64,000 nt of DNA from NCBI GenBank assembly GCA_036721445.1, contig DAIMKZ010000001.1, positions 1 to 64,000 of the forward strand. Direction: 5' to 3'. Position 1 is the stretch's first letter; each line of letters begins with the position of its first letter. Shown piece after piece: positions 46,452 to 55,065 of the stretch. The translations under genes and the position numbers were made by a program. The notes under the pieces are model-generated. The model saw only the letters and a program-made list of their open reading frames with translations, was not told the origin of the DNA and did not search any database. Origin of the DNA: UBA4055 sp036721445. GTDB taxonomy: Bacteria > UBA4055.

Positions 46452-47333
46452 ATGATTTCAAAACCAGTATCACTAGTACTTCCGGCTTATAACGAGGAAA
46501 AAGCTATAGCTGCTTCTCTGGACAGGATCATCTCTTTCATGAGAGATCATTTTGAAGACTTTGAAGTTATTGTCGTGAATGATGCTTCGACAGATAACAC
46601 AGCCGGTGAAGTTTCAAAATTCTCTGAAGTAACACTTGTGTCTCACCCCTATAACAAGGGAAACGGATCAGCTGTGAGAACAGGTATCAGGAATGCTAAG
46701 AAAGAATTCGTTGTTATGATGGACGCCGACGGACAGCATGAAATAGCTGACATAGAAAAGATCGCTGAGCTGCTGGGCGTTTATGACTGTGTTGTCGGAG
46801 CCAGAACTGCGTCTTCAGAAGGCTCTTTTCACAGGAATATCGCAAATGTTTTTTATAACTGGCTTGCAAGCTATGTTACAAATGTCAGGATCGAAGATCT
46901 GACAAGCGGTTACAGGGGATTCAAAACCTCTGTGATCAAAAAATTCCTTTATATGTTCCCAAACGGATTTTCTTACCCGACCACTTCCACTCTGGCAATA
47001 ATTAAAGCCGGGTATAATCTCAAGTACTGCCCGATACATACAAAAAAGAGGATAGGCAAAAGCAAGATCAGGATATTCAGGGACGGCTTCAGATTTCTTC
47101 TGATCATAATTAAGATCACCATGCTTTTCTCTCCTCTAAAAGTTTTTCTACCCGTCAGCCTTATTTTTGTACTTGGAGGTCTGGCTCATATGTTCTATAA
47201 AATAATCCTTCTTGGAGCAAGGTACACGCAGTTCTCTATCTTTCTGATAAGCGTGGGCGTAATAATCTTTCTGATAGGGCTGCTTTCTGAGCAGATATCC
47301 ACACTGCGTTACGATAAAGTCGAAGAGGACTGA
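46452..47333 (+). CDS. GT2 glycosyltransferase with C-terminal TM helices
   Basis: 293 residues. GT-A motifs are VLPAYNEEKAI at the N-terminus, VVNDASTDNTA, MDADGQHE (DxD) and GYRGFK. Two hydrophobic helices follow near residues 225-285. This is the polyprenol-phosphate mannosyl/glucosyl transferase type (Dpm1/GtrB-like). It probably loads a sugar on a lipid carrier; the DUF2723 protein earlier in the window could use such a donor. A GAGG site lies eight bases before the ATG. Confidence 0.88.
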   Translation: MISKPVSLVLPAYNEEKAIAASLDRIISFMRDHFEDFEVIVVNDASTDNTAGEVSKFSEVTLVSHPYNKGNGSAVRTGIRNAKKEFVVMMDADGQHEIADIEKIAELLGVYDCVVGARTASSEGSFHRNIANVFYNWLASYVTNVRIEDLTSGYRGFKTSVIKKFLYMFPNGFSYPTTSTLAIIKAGYNLKYCPIHTKKRIGKSKIRIFRDGFRFLLIIIKITMLFSPLKVFLPVSLIFVLGGLAHMFYKIILLGARYTQFSIFLISVGVIIFLIGLLSEQISTLRYDKVEED

Positions 47334-47338
47334 TAAAA

Positions 47339-48421
47339 ATGATCCACATCGTTATCGGAACAAAAGCTCAGCTTATCAAAATGGCCCCTGTCATGAAGGA
47401 ATTGAGCCTGAGAGGGACAGACTACAATTACATCTCGACCGGTCAGCATAAAGAAACTATCGAAGACATTCTGGATAATTTCAAGATCAAAAAACCTGAC
47501 ATTCAGCTTTATTCCGGAAAAGACATCACTTCAGTTCTGTCTATGATAATCTGGTCTATGAGAATACTTACCCGATCGCTTTTTAGAAGAAAAATGATTT
47601 TCCGGAATGATAAAAAAGGAATAGTTCTTGTTCACGGGGATACCCTCAGCACGGTTATCGGTGCTCTGATGGGAAAATTTTCCGGGCTTAAGGTCGGTCA
47701 TGTCGAATCAGGCTTAAGGTCATTTAATATTTTTCAGCCTTTCCCGGAAGAAATTTTCAGAAAGATCACTTTTAGGCTCTCAGACATGATGTTCTGCCCC
47801 GGAGAATGGGCTGTTAATAATCTCAGGAAATATCGCGGCATGAAGATCAATACGCATTTGAACACTCTTTACGATTCTCTGAATTATGCCGCTCCCGCGA
47901 TAGGACTCATCAATGATGTGCAGATACCTCGTGACGAATTTGCCGTTGTCACTCTTCACAGATTCGAGAATGTAAAGAACAAAGAAATGCTTGAAAAAAT
48001 AATTGATCTTCTCGTTTTAGTCTCGAAAAAGATCAGGCTTTTATTCATTCTTCATAATATTACAGAGAAAAAACTGATACGGTACGGCCTGATTGAAAAG
48101 CTTCGGAACGATCCTTCAATTGAGCTCAGAAAAAGATATGACTATTTCAGATTCATCAAGCTGATAAAAAATGCCGAGTTCGTAATATCCGACGGGGGAA
48201 GCAATCAGGAGGAATGTTCCTATCTTAAAAAACCCGTCCTTCTGTTCCGCAATGTCACTGAAAGAAATGAAGGCCTGGGTCAGAATGCAGTGATCTCAAA
48301 ATTCGATCAGAACATCATCATGCATTTTGTTGAAAACTACAAAGAACTTAAAGGACCGGAAACAGATGAAAGTATAAAACCCTCGGCGATCATAATAAAC
48401 AATTGCATTGACTTTATCTGA
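47339..48421 (+). CDS. UDP-N-acetylglucosamine 2-epimerase family protein
   Basis: 360 residues of GT-B-like fold. Motifs VIGTKAQLIKMAPV, the STGQHKE pair, the VHGDTLST and HVESGLRS motif with the catalytic-like His/Glu, and ISDGGSNQEECSYL near the C-terminus are WecB-like. WecB catalyses UDP-GlcNAc to UDP-ManNAc; some relatives are only epimerase-like. It starts six bases after the GT2 stop, so a common surface-sugar operon is probable. Confidence 0.85.
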   Translation: MIHIVIGTKAQLIKMAPVMKELSLRGTDYNYISTGQHKETIEDILDNFKIKKPDIQLYSGKDITSVLSMIIWSMRILTRSLFRRKMIFRNDKKGIVLVHGDTLSTVIGALMGKFSGLKVGHVESGLRSFNIFQPFPEEIFRKITFRLSDMMFCPGEWAVNNLRKYRGMKINTHLNTLYDSLNYAAPAIGLINDVQIPRDEFAVVTLHRFENVKNKEMLEKIIDLLVLVSKKIRLLFILHNITEKKLIRYGLIEKLRNDPSIELRKRYDYFRFIKLIKNAEFVISDGGSNQEECSYLKKPVLLFRNVTERNEGLGQNAVISKFDQNIIMHFVENYKELKGPETDESIKPSAIIINNCIDFI

Positions 48422-48460
48422 GGGGTTATATATCATTGGCCGAATATAAAAACGGATAAG

Positions 48461-49684
48461 ATGAAAACACTAGTTCAGCTATATTTGAAAGACCTGTTGA
48501 GAAATAAAATGCTCGGCCTTATGGTTCTACTTGTTCCGATAATATTTTATCCCCTTATTTACTGGGGAATAAACCAGTTCCTTATGGTCAAAACCGGTTT
48601 TTCGGACAGCAGGAAACTTACACTTTCCTATACTATTGAACAGGACGAGTTTTTACAGCTGGAAGATTCTCTGATGGCAGTAAAGAACCTGATACTTGAA
48701 AGAACCGATAATTCAGACACAGGTAAAGATAGGATGCAGCTGATCGTTTCCAATAAAGGAGGACTGCCTCTTTACTCCGTAATTATGGACAGCTCAAATT
48801 CGAATCACAAAGAGTTTTATCCCAGGATCGAGAATAAGCTTATCGGTTTTTATGAAACGAAAAAAAAAGAGTTAATAGAAAATAAAGGATTCGAGAATGA
48901 ATATTTTGACGTATTTCAAATTGAAACCAGAAATTCGGAAGGAGAGCATGAGATCATAAGAAAAATGCTCTCGCTCCTTATACCTCTGTTATCCGTTATC
49001 TCAATAATATCAGCTGCCGCCGCCGCGTCTGTTGAAATTACATCCGGCCAGTCGGAAGACAGAACGGCAGAGACATCACTGACACTTCCTCTGAAAAGGG
49101 AGAGCGTTATTATTTCGAAACTGCTGACCGTTAATATTTACGCATTGCTTGCAGGAACTGTCAATTTTGTTTTCCTTGTAGTTTTCATAATTACCATCTT
49201 CAGTTCCCTGATAACAGGAGTCTCGGAAGATATGACCGGGTTCAGCTGGAGTGAAATTTTCAGTCTGAATATTATTATTATCGCACTGGTCTCGCTTCTT
49301 CTGACTTCCTTCTTCGTAAGCGTTATTTTTATTACAGCTTCAGGCTTTGCTTCTAAAAGAAAAGAGGGAGGTGTCATGATATCGCCTTTTACGGCTTTTC
49401 TGACATATCTTCCTCTTGTCCTTGTCATACCTGCGGTAGATCCCAATATTTTCATAGCTGCGACGCCTGTTCTGAACATATCCTTCTGTCTGAAACTGCT
49501 GATCGAGAACAATACCGACTTGATTTTCATGGCCGAAACAGCTCTATTTTCGATCCTGTGGCTTGTGATAATATATAAACTTTTCTTCCCGTTCCTCGTT
49601 GAAGAGGAAGTGCTTCTGGGTTATTCAGGCTCATCCATAACAAAAAAAATAAAAACAAAGTGGTCAAGATGGAAGAAACGATAA
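48461..49684 (+). CDS. ABC-2 type transporter permease (NatB-like)
   Basis: 407 residues: one helix near 18-40, a soluble extracytoplasmic domain (about 45-160), then five or six C-terminal helices (ISIISAAAAASVEI onward). The order and ABC partner fit the NatB/YhaP family, which moves Na+ or small molecules out. The end overlaps the ATPase start by 16 bases. Confidence 0.8.
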   Translation: MKTLVQLYLKDLLRNKMLGLMVLLVPIIFYPLIYWGINQFLMVKTGFSDSRKLTLSYTIEQDEFLQLEDSLMAVKNLILERTDNSDTGKDRMQLIVSNKGGLPLYSVIMDSSNSNHKEFYPRIENKLIGFYETKKKELIENKGFENEYFDVFQIETRNSEGEHEIIRKMLSLLIPLLSVISIISAAAAASVEITSGQSEDRTAETSLTLPLKRESVIISKLLTVNIYALLAGTVNFVFLVVFIITIFSSLITGVSEDMTGFSWSEIFSLNIIIIALVSLLLTSFFVSVIFITASGFASKRKEGGVMISPFTAFLTYLPLVLVIPAVDPNIFIAATPVLNISFCLKLLIENNTDLIFMAETALFSILWLVIIYKLFFPFLVEEEVLLGYSGSSITKKIKTKWSRWKKR

Positions 49685-50430
49685 CTATAAAAGAACTGAA
49701 CAAGGAATTTTATGATCCTCAGAGAGGAACTGTAAAGGCTGTGAACAATATAAGTTTTACCGCCTATAAAGGCGAAGTGTTCGGACTTTTGGGACCGAAC
49801 GGCGCGGGAAAGACTACGACTTTAAGAATGATGGCTACTCTGATGCAGCCGGATTCAGGTTATATCAGCATCGCGGGATTCAGCACCTCGGAAAACCCTG
49901 AGGATGTCAGAAGGTCTATCGGGTACATGTCTTCGAATACAGCTTTATATCCAAGGCTGTCGCCAAGAGAGATCATAAGATATTTTGCCGAGCTTAACGA
50001 TTATCCTGAGAGCGAGATAACTTTAAGGGTCGAACAGCTCATAAGCTATTTTGGTATAGGTGAATATGCTGACACTTATTCTGAAAAACTTTCAACAGGT
50101 ATGAAGCAGATAACTTCTATCGCAAGAACGATCGTTCACGATCCAGCGGTTCTTATCCTTGATGAACCCAGTTCCGGACTTGATGTAATCGTTTCTCAGA
50201 AGATACACAGCTACATAAAAGACCTTAGAGATCAGGGCAAAACTATTATATTCTCTTCCCATAATATGGGGGAAGTGGAAAAGATCTGCGACAGAATAGG
50301 GATCATTAACAACGGAAAACTGCTTGCGGTAGGAACAATAGAAAACCTTCGCGAGCAGACAGGAGAATATTACATGGAGAATATTTTCATCAAAGTAGTA
50401 AACGAATTTGAAAAAAAGACGGTTTTATGA
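49669..50430 (+). CDS. ABC transporter ATPase (NatA-like)
   Basis: 253 residues. Walker A GPNGAGKTTT near 43-52, signature LSTGM (a variation on LSGGQ), Walker B VLILDEPSSGLD and the H-loop SSHNMGE are all present. Pairs with the overlapping permease to form an exporter of the NatA/CcmA-like class. ATG 49669 overlaps the permease end; a GTG at 49660 is an alternative. Confidence 0.9.
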   Translation: MEETITIKELNKEFYDPQRGTVKAVNNISFTAYKGEVFGLLGPNGAGKTTTLRMMATLMQPDSGYISIAGFSTSENPEDVRRSIGYMSSNTALYPRLSPREIIRYFAELNDYPESEITLRVEQLISYFGIGEYADTYSEKLSTGMKQITSIARTIVHDPAVLILDEPSSGLDVIVSQKIHSYIKDLRDQGKTIIFSSHNMGEVEKICDRIGIINNGKLLAVGTIENLREQTGEYYMENIFIKVVNEFEKKTVL

Positions 50431-50615
50431 AGATAAAGAGCAGAAATAAAACAACAATGCTGAAAGAGGATACATCCCCGCTTTCATTTATTAAAGGAAC
50501 TCCTGTACTCCCTGCTCTATCAAAGAAGAATGTGGACGAAATAATCGATCTGCTTGAAGAACTTGACGCGGAAAGCAGATTTTACAACGAGGAAGACAGT
50601 ACTGAAACTGAATAA
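50427..50615 (+). CDS. Small hypothetical protein coupled to the ABC ATPase
   Basis: 62 residues, hydrophilic, with no signal or membrane segment. Its ATGA start overlaps the ATPase stop by 4 bases and it ends 12 bases before birA, so it is in the operon and likely real. The C-terminal part is acidic (DIIDLLEELDAES). No family recognised. Confidence 0.6.
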   Translation: MKIKSRNKTTMLKEDTSPLSFIKGTPVLPALSKKNVDEIIDLLEELDAESRFYNEEDSTETE

Positions 50616-50627
50616 AGGACGAAAATA

Positions 50628-51365
50628 ATGAGACTCGAAAATTTTACACATATAATAGACCTGGAAAAAGTGGATTCTACAAATTCATATCTGAAAAAAA
50701 ATTCCGATGACCTGAATACTGGTACAGTTCTTTTCGCAAAAGATCAGACAGGAGGTAAGGGCAGGCTCGGCAGAAGCTGGTACGGCGAACCGGGTAAAAG
50801 CATTTTCTGTTCATTCCTGATCAAAAATATTTACGAGAGTTCAGACGCCATAAGGCTGTCATTCCTGTTTTCACTGGCAGTAAAAATGATGCTCACAAAA
50901 TACATCGACTCCGGCAGAATAGTTCTGAAATGGCCCAACGATGTGACGGTATCAGGAAAAAAGATATGCGGAATATTATCCGAATATTCAAAAGAATGCG
51001 TAATAATCGGAATCGGAATAAACATTATGGATTTCATACCTAAGGGAAATATCTCTTATCCTTACACTTCAGTCGAATCAGAAGCAGTTGATCCGCCTGA
51101 TATTGAAATAATTAAAAATGAGCTCGTCGAATCTGTTAACATGGTGTACAGAAGGTACTGTACGAATACAGCGAGCGATATACCTCTGATATGGTTCAGG
51201 GAAGCTGATATAAAAGGAAGGCCTGTTACTGTCAGCATTGAAGGAAAAGCTACAAGCGGTGTTATAGATTCAATAGACGACCTGGGATGTCTGATAATTA
51301 ATAACGGTCACGGGTTAAAGGAGAGAATTTTTTACGGGGATGTGATATACAATGATCAATTTTGA
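50628..51365 (+). CDS. birA: Biotin-protein ligase (BirA catalytic domain)
   Basis: 245 residues with no N-terminal helix-turn-helix, so a ligase only, without the repressor function. Signatures: VDSTNSYL, GGKGRLGRSW (biotinyl-AMP loop, near 42-51) and LKWPNDV with GKKICGILSE. It would attach biotin to a carrier needed by a PycB/OadA-like enzyme such as that at 19717. Overlaps pcm by 14 bases. Confidence 0.92.
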   Translation: MRLENFTHIIDLEKVDSTNSYLKKNSDDLNTGTVLFAKDQTGGKGRLGRSWYGEPGKSIFCSFLIKNIYESSDAIRLSFLFSLAVKMMLTKYIDSGRIVLKWPNDVTVSGKKICGILSEYSKECVIIGIGINIMDFIPKGNISYPYTSVESEAVDPPDIEIIKNELVESVNMVYRRYCTNTASDIPLIWFREADIKGRPVTVSIEGKATSGVIDSIDDLGCLIINNGHGLKERIFYGDVIYNDQF

Positions 51366-51993
51366 TTTTGCCAGAAAAGAAATGATCTCTAATCAGCTAA
51401 AAAAAAGAGGTATAGCTGATAAAAGAGTTCTAAAAGCCTTCCAGGAAATTCCCAGACATATCTTTGTTCCCGAGGACAATATTGAGCACTCATACGACGA
51501 TTCCGCTCTGCCGATAGGATACGGACAGACTATATCTCAGCCTTATATTACTGCCCTCATGACACAGATGTTGAGACCTCTTGAAGATGAAGTCATTCTT
51601 GAGATAGGTACAGGTTCCGGATTCCAGTCCGCGTTACTTTCAAAACTCTGTAAATATGTAGTATCTGTCGAAAGGATCCCCGAACTTGTCGGGTTTTCCA
51701 GAAACAATCTTCAAAAACTGAAAATAGAAAACATACAGGTCTTTGTAGGAGACGGAACTCTGGGTTGGAAATCTGAAGCGCCTTATGACGGAATAATTGT
51801 TTCTGCCGGAGCAAAAGAAATTCCTCAGTCACTTATAAATCAGCTTAAACCGGGAGGAAAGCTGATAATACCTCTTGAGCACGAGAATTACCATAAGCTG
51901 TTCAGAATAAAAAAAGAGGAAACCGGCTTTATTAAAGAGGAGATAATCGACTGCATGTTCGTACCTCTGATAGGGAGAGGGTATGATGAATAA
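51352..51993 (+). CDS. pcm: Protein-L-isoaspartate O-methyltransferase
   Basis: 213 residues. IPRHIFVPE at about 31-39, SQPYITALMTQML, EIGTGSGFQSALL (SAM motif I) and the VGDGTLGW motif match Pcm, which repairs damaged aspartyl residues. Normal length. It overlaps birA by 14 bases and the DUF368 gene by 11. Confidence 0.93.
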   Translation: MINFDFARKEMISNQLKKRGIADKRVLKAFQEIPRHIFVPEDNIEHSYDDSALPIGYGQTISQPYITALMTQMLRPLEDEVILEIGTGSGFQSALLSKLCKYVVSVERIPELVGFSRNNLQKLKIENIQVFVGDGTLGWKSEAPYDGIIVSAGAKEIPQSLINQLKPGGKLIIPLEHENYHKLFRIKKEETGFIKEEIIDCMFVPLIGRGYDE

Positions 51994-52891
51994 ATATTTT
52001 ATTTTATTCTTAAAAGGGATCGGTGTCGGTATCGCAAATATTATTCCCGGTGTTTCAGGCGGAACGATAGCATTGATCACGGGAATATTTGAAACTCTTT
52101 TAAATTCTATAAAATCTTTTGACATTAAGGCTGTAAAACTCATTTTCAGCGGAAAATTTAAAGATTTTACAGAACACACGAACCTTTACTTTCTGATCTC
52201 GGTATTCGGAGGAGCAGGTACGGGAGTTTTCGCACTGTCCTTTCTACTGGGTTCACTTTTCGAGAATTATCCGAAATACGTATGGTCTTTTTTCTTCGGG
52301 CTGATCCTGGCATCTGTGTATTTTGTCGCGAAAAAGATCAGTAAATGGAATGCGGGCGTAGTATTATCTCTAATACTCGGAACCTTAATAGCCTTACTCA
52401 TCATTAATGTATTTGATCCGGCATCGGAAAATTCATCCTATCTATATTTATTCATCTGCGGTATCGTGGCTACATGCAGTATGATACTGCCGGGTCTCTC
52501 GGGGTCGTTCGTGCTGATCCTTCTGGGTAATTACGAGCTTGTAATGATCCAGTCGGTCAAAACAGTGAACTTACATGTTCTTATACCTGTTTTCCTTGGT
52601 GCTGCAGCCGGAATAATTGCTTTTTCTCATGTCCTTTCATGGGTATTTAAAAAATTCAGGGATCTTACTATAGCCCTTCTTTCAGGATTCATTTTGGGTT
52701 CTTTAACTTTATTGTGGCCTTGGAAGGATGCTGTCACAAAAGTATTCGAGAACGGAAAAGAAAAAGTGATAGGCTACAATTATTTTTTACCAGAATCGTT
52801 TTCATTGGAAGTGATTCTCGCAGTATCATTGATGATTGCCGGGGTTATTATAATATGGATATTGGAGAAATATTCTATTGATAAAAACTAG
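51983..52891 (+). CDS. DUF368 membrane protein (PopT-type polyprenyl-phosphate translocase)
   Basis: 302 residues with about eight helices. KGIGVGIANIIPGVSGGTIAL at the N-terminus and GIVATCSMILPGLSGSFVL in the second half are the paired DUF368 signatures. Members (PopT) have been shown in other bacteria to recycle undecaprenyl phosphate across the membrane. That would support the glycan genes just upstream. Two ATGs (51983, 51986) follow a GGGAGAGGG. The stop shares a CTAG palindrome with argD. Confidence 0.88.
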   Translation: MMNKYFILFLKGIGVGIANIIPGVSGGTIALITGIFETLLNSIKSFDIKAVKLIFSGKFKDFTEHTNLYFLISVFGGAGTGVFALSFLLGSLFENYPKYVWSFFFGLILASVYFVAKKISKWNAGVVLSLILGTLIALLIINVFDPASENSSYLYLFICGIVATCSMILPGLSGSFVLILLGNYELVMIQSVKTVNLHVLIPVFLGAAAGIIAFSHVLSWVFKKFRDLTIALLSGFILGSLTLLWPWKDAVTKVFENGKEKVIGYNYFLPESFSLEVILAVSLMIAGVIIIWILEKYSIDKN

Positions 52892-54051
52892 ATGTTCTTC
52901 AGAATCTTAGAAAATGCAGAAATAAATAATTCTATTTCCCCTTCATTAATAATAAGTGGAGGAAGCAGTCTCAGGATGTTTCCCTGCGTCATGTTCACGA
53001 ATATTTTTTCTTTTTGAAACAATTCTGAAATTTTATTCTCGTTTCTCAGTATTTCTATTCCGATCATCAATCCTAAACCGGATATTCTACCGATAAGTTC
53101 CGGATGTTTATTCCTTAATTCCACTGCTTCATCAACAAGCATGCCGCCTTTTTTACTGACATTTTCCAGGAAAGTCTTGCGGTTTATCGTTTTTATAGTT
53201 TCGAGCCCGGCGGCGCAGGAGACCGGATTGCCGCCGAATGTAGAACCGTGCTCGCCGTAACCCAGAATGTCGCAGTGCTCCCTGCCTGCCATCAGAACTC
53301 CGAGAGGCAGGCCCCCGCCTATAGCTTTGGCAGTTACGGCGATGTCGGGAACTATCCCGAAATGTTCAAAGCTGAACAATTTACCCGTCCTTCCCATTCC
53401 GGACTGTATCTCGTCAGCCATAAGAACAGCTTTGAACTTCGCGGTTCTCTCGCTGAGTTTGCGCGCAAACTCACCGTCCGCGACATTAACACCGCCCTGA
53501 CCCTGAATAAATTCAACGAAAACACCGGCTGTATCTCCGTTGATCTTGTCGAGATCACCTGTATCGTTGAATTTGAGAGTCATTACATTTGGAACGCCTC
53601 CGGGGAAATTATACGGTGATGAGTTGTCAGGGGCGGTCACTGACGCGGCGGCCAAAGTCCTTCCGTGGAAGGCCTGTGAAAAAGTAATGATAGTGTTTTT
53701 CCCGTTTGCCTTTCCATACTTACGGATAAGTTTCATTCCTGCTTCTATGGCCTCTGTACCGGAATTTGTGAAGAATACTTTTTCCGCAAAGGTATTATTA
53801 ACCAGATATTCAGCCAGTTTCCCGACAGGTTCAGCCTCAAAATAATTTGACAGATGACTGAATCTTTCAAGCTGAGCTTCTATCGCGTTATTTACATTAG
53901 ATACATTATACCCGAGTGCATTTACTCCGAGCCCGCCGAACATATCGAGATATTTCCCGTCTTCTGTGATCAGGTAACATCCTTTGGATCCGGTAATCCT
54001 TTTTTCTATTCTTTTGTACACGGGTATAAAATATTTTTCGAACTCAGTCAT
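52888..54051 (-). CDS. argD: Class III aminotransferase (acetylornithine aminotransferase type)
   Basis: 387 residues. Core: FTNSGTEAIEAGMKL, AFHGRTLAAASVT, MADEIQSGMGRTGK, the PLP lysine in VTAKAIGGGLPLG and GEHGSTFGGNP. This fits ArgD/AstC-type N-acetylornithine or succinylornithine aminotransferase in arginine biosynthesis or catabolism; no other arg genes lie nearby, so the assignment is by similarity. ATG follows GGAGA. The stop shares CTAG with the convergent DUF368 gene. Confidence 0.83.
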   Translation of the reverse strand: MTEFEKYFIPVYKRIEKRITGSKGCYLITEDGKYLDMFGGLGVNALGYNVSNVNNAIEAQLERFSHLSNYFEAEPVGKLAEYLVNNTFAEKVFFTNSGTEAIEAGMKLIRKYGKANGKNTIITFSQAFHGRTLAAASVTAPDNSSPYNFPGGVPNVMTLKFNDTGDLDKINGDTAGVFVEFIQGQGGVNVADGEFARKLSERTAKFKAVLMADEIQSGMGRTGKLFSFEHFGIVPDIAVTAKAIGGGLPLGVLMAGREHCDILGYGEHGSTFGGNPVSCAAGLETIKTINRKTFLENVSKKGGMLVDEAVELRNKHPELIGRISGLGLMIGIEILRNENKISELFQKEKIFVNMTQGNILRLLPPLIINEGEIELFISAFSKILKNI

Positions 54052-54175
54052 TTAATCTCCGAATGATTTTAACTGAAAAATAAGAATAATCCGTCCTTTT
54101 TTCAAAACATTTAAAATAAATCTGTTGCAGATGCGTTCACTGTACCAAAAGGCAAACAAAAAAAAGGAGATCAAA

Positions 54176-54727
54176 ATGAAAAAACTATTAACGACGCTGA
54201 TACTGGCAGGAGCACTTCTGATCGCAGCTTCGGCACAGGAAACTTCCACTCCTCCGGCAACTTCAAAACCGGGTATGGGACCGGGATTCAATATGGAAAA
54301 CTGTACTGGAAACGGACCCGGTGTAATGGGTCATAAAATGGGTAATGACCATAACAGCCGTTTTAAAAAAGGCGGAATGGGAAGAGAAAACTGCGGACCG
54401 GCAATGATGGAACAGCTCGGTCTTTCAAAAGATCAGTCCGAGAAAATTCACCAGATCAAAATGAAATACGAGAAGAACGAGATCGGAATGGAAGCTGATC
54501 TTAAGAAACTTAAGATAGATAAACATGAAGCAATGAGGAATATGAATTTTGAAGAAGCTAAGAAGATCGTAAAGCAGATGTCGGAGATCAGATCAAAAAA
54601 GAATCTTTCAAAGATCGATGAAATGGCAGAGATCACAAAAGTACTGAGTAAAGAACAGCTTGAAAAATTCAAAGAACTTCACAGCGGACAGGGATTTATG
54701 AAACATAACATGAAAATGAAGAAATAA
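54176..54727 (+). CDS. Spy/CpxP-like periplasmic protein, Met/His-rich
   Basis: 183 residues with a signal peptide ending near ASA-QE. A methionine-rich N-terminal segment (GMGPGFNM, MGHKMGNDH) and a C-terminal MKHNMKMKK suggest metal binding, possibly copper. Two LTxxQ-like repeats (LSKDQSEKI near 91 and LSKEQLEKF near 163) frame an all-helical core. ATG 54176 follows AAGGAG at seven bases; an earlier ATG at 54125 lacks a site. Role probably periplasmic chaperone or metal stress. Confidence 0.8.
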   Translation: MKKLLTTLILAGALLIAASAQETSTPPATSKPGMGPGFNMENCTGNGPGVMGHKMGNDHNSRFKKGGMGRENCGPAMMEQLGLSKDQSEKIHQIKMKYEKNEIGMEADLKKLKIDKHEAMRNMNFEEAKKIVKQMSEIRSKKNLSKIDEMAEITKVLSKEQLEKFKELHSGQGFMKHNMKMKK

Positions 54728-54746
54728 ACATAATATCTATCTATCG

Positions 54747-54773
54747 GGGCAGTTTTTTTGACTGCCCTTTTTT
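54747..54773 (+). terminator. Intrinsic terminator after the Spy-like gene
   Basis: Stem GGGCAGT (54747-54753) / ACTGCCC (54761-54767) with a T-rich loop, followed by six Ts. It lies just beyond the convergent end of the following minus-strand gene. Confidence 0.8.
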
Positions 54774-55065
54774 ATTTCAGGTGATATAAAAGAACACCGG
54801 TCAGGATCAGCAGGTATCTGTAATCAGGCTTTTCGTATAATTTGGTTTTCAGAAACTTCTTAGCTGTAAGAAGCAGTAAAAGAGAAGAAAGCGATATAAA
54901 ACCTGTAAGGCTGACACCTGTCACGAAATAATAACAGGATAAAACGACTGAGGCCGCTATCAGCGGGGTGGTTATGATAGTGAACAGGCCGGCTCGAAAG
55001 ACGACATAGATAACTTCAAAGGACAGTACGATCATCAGCAATGTAAGAATAATTCTTTCAGGCAT
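54772..55065 (-). CDS. Small membrane protein of unknown function
   Basis: 97 residues with three predicted helices (hydrophobic stretches near 4-22, 30-50 and 55-68) and a short C-terminal tail. Overlaps the WaaF-like gene upstream by eight bases, so it is probably in that operon. No family recognised. Confidence 0.6.
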   Translation of the reverse strand: MPERIILTLLMIVLSFEVIYVVFRAGLFTIITTPLIAASVVLSCYYFVTGVSLTGFISLSSLLLLLTAKKFLKTKLYEKPDYRYLLILTGVLLYHLK

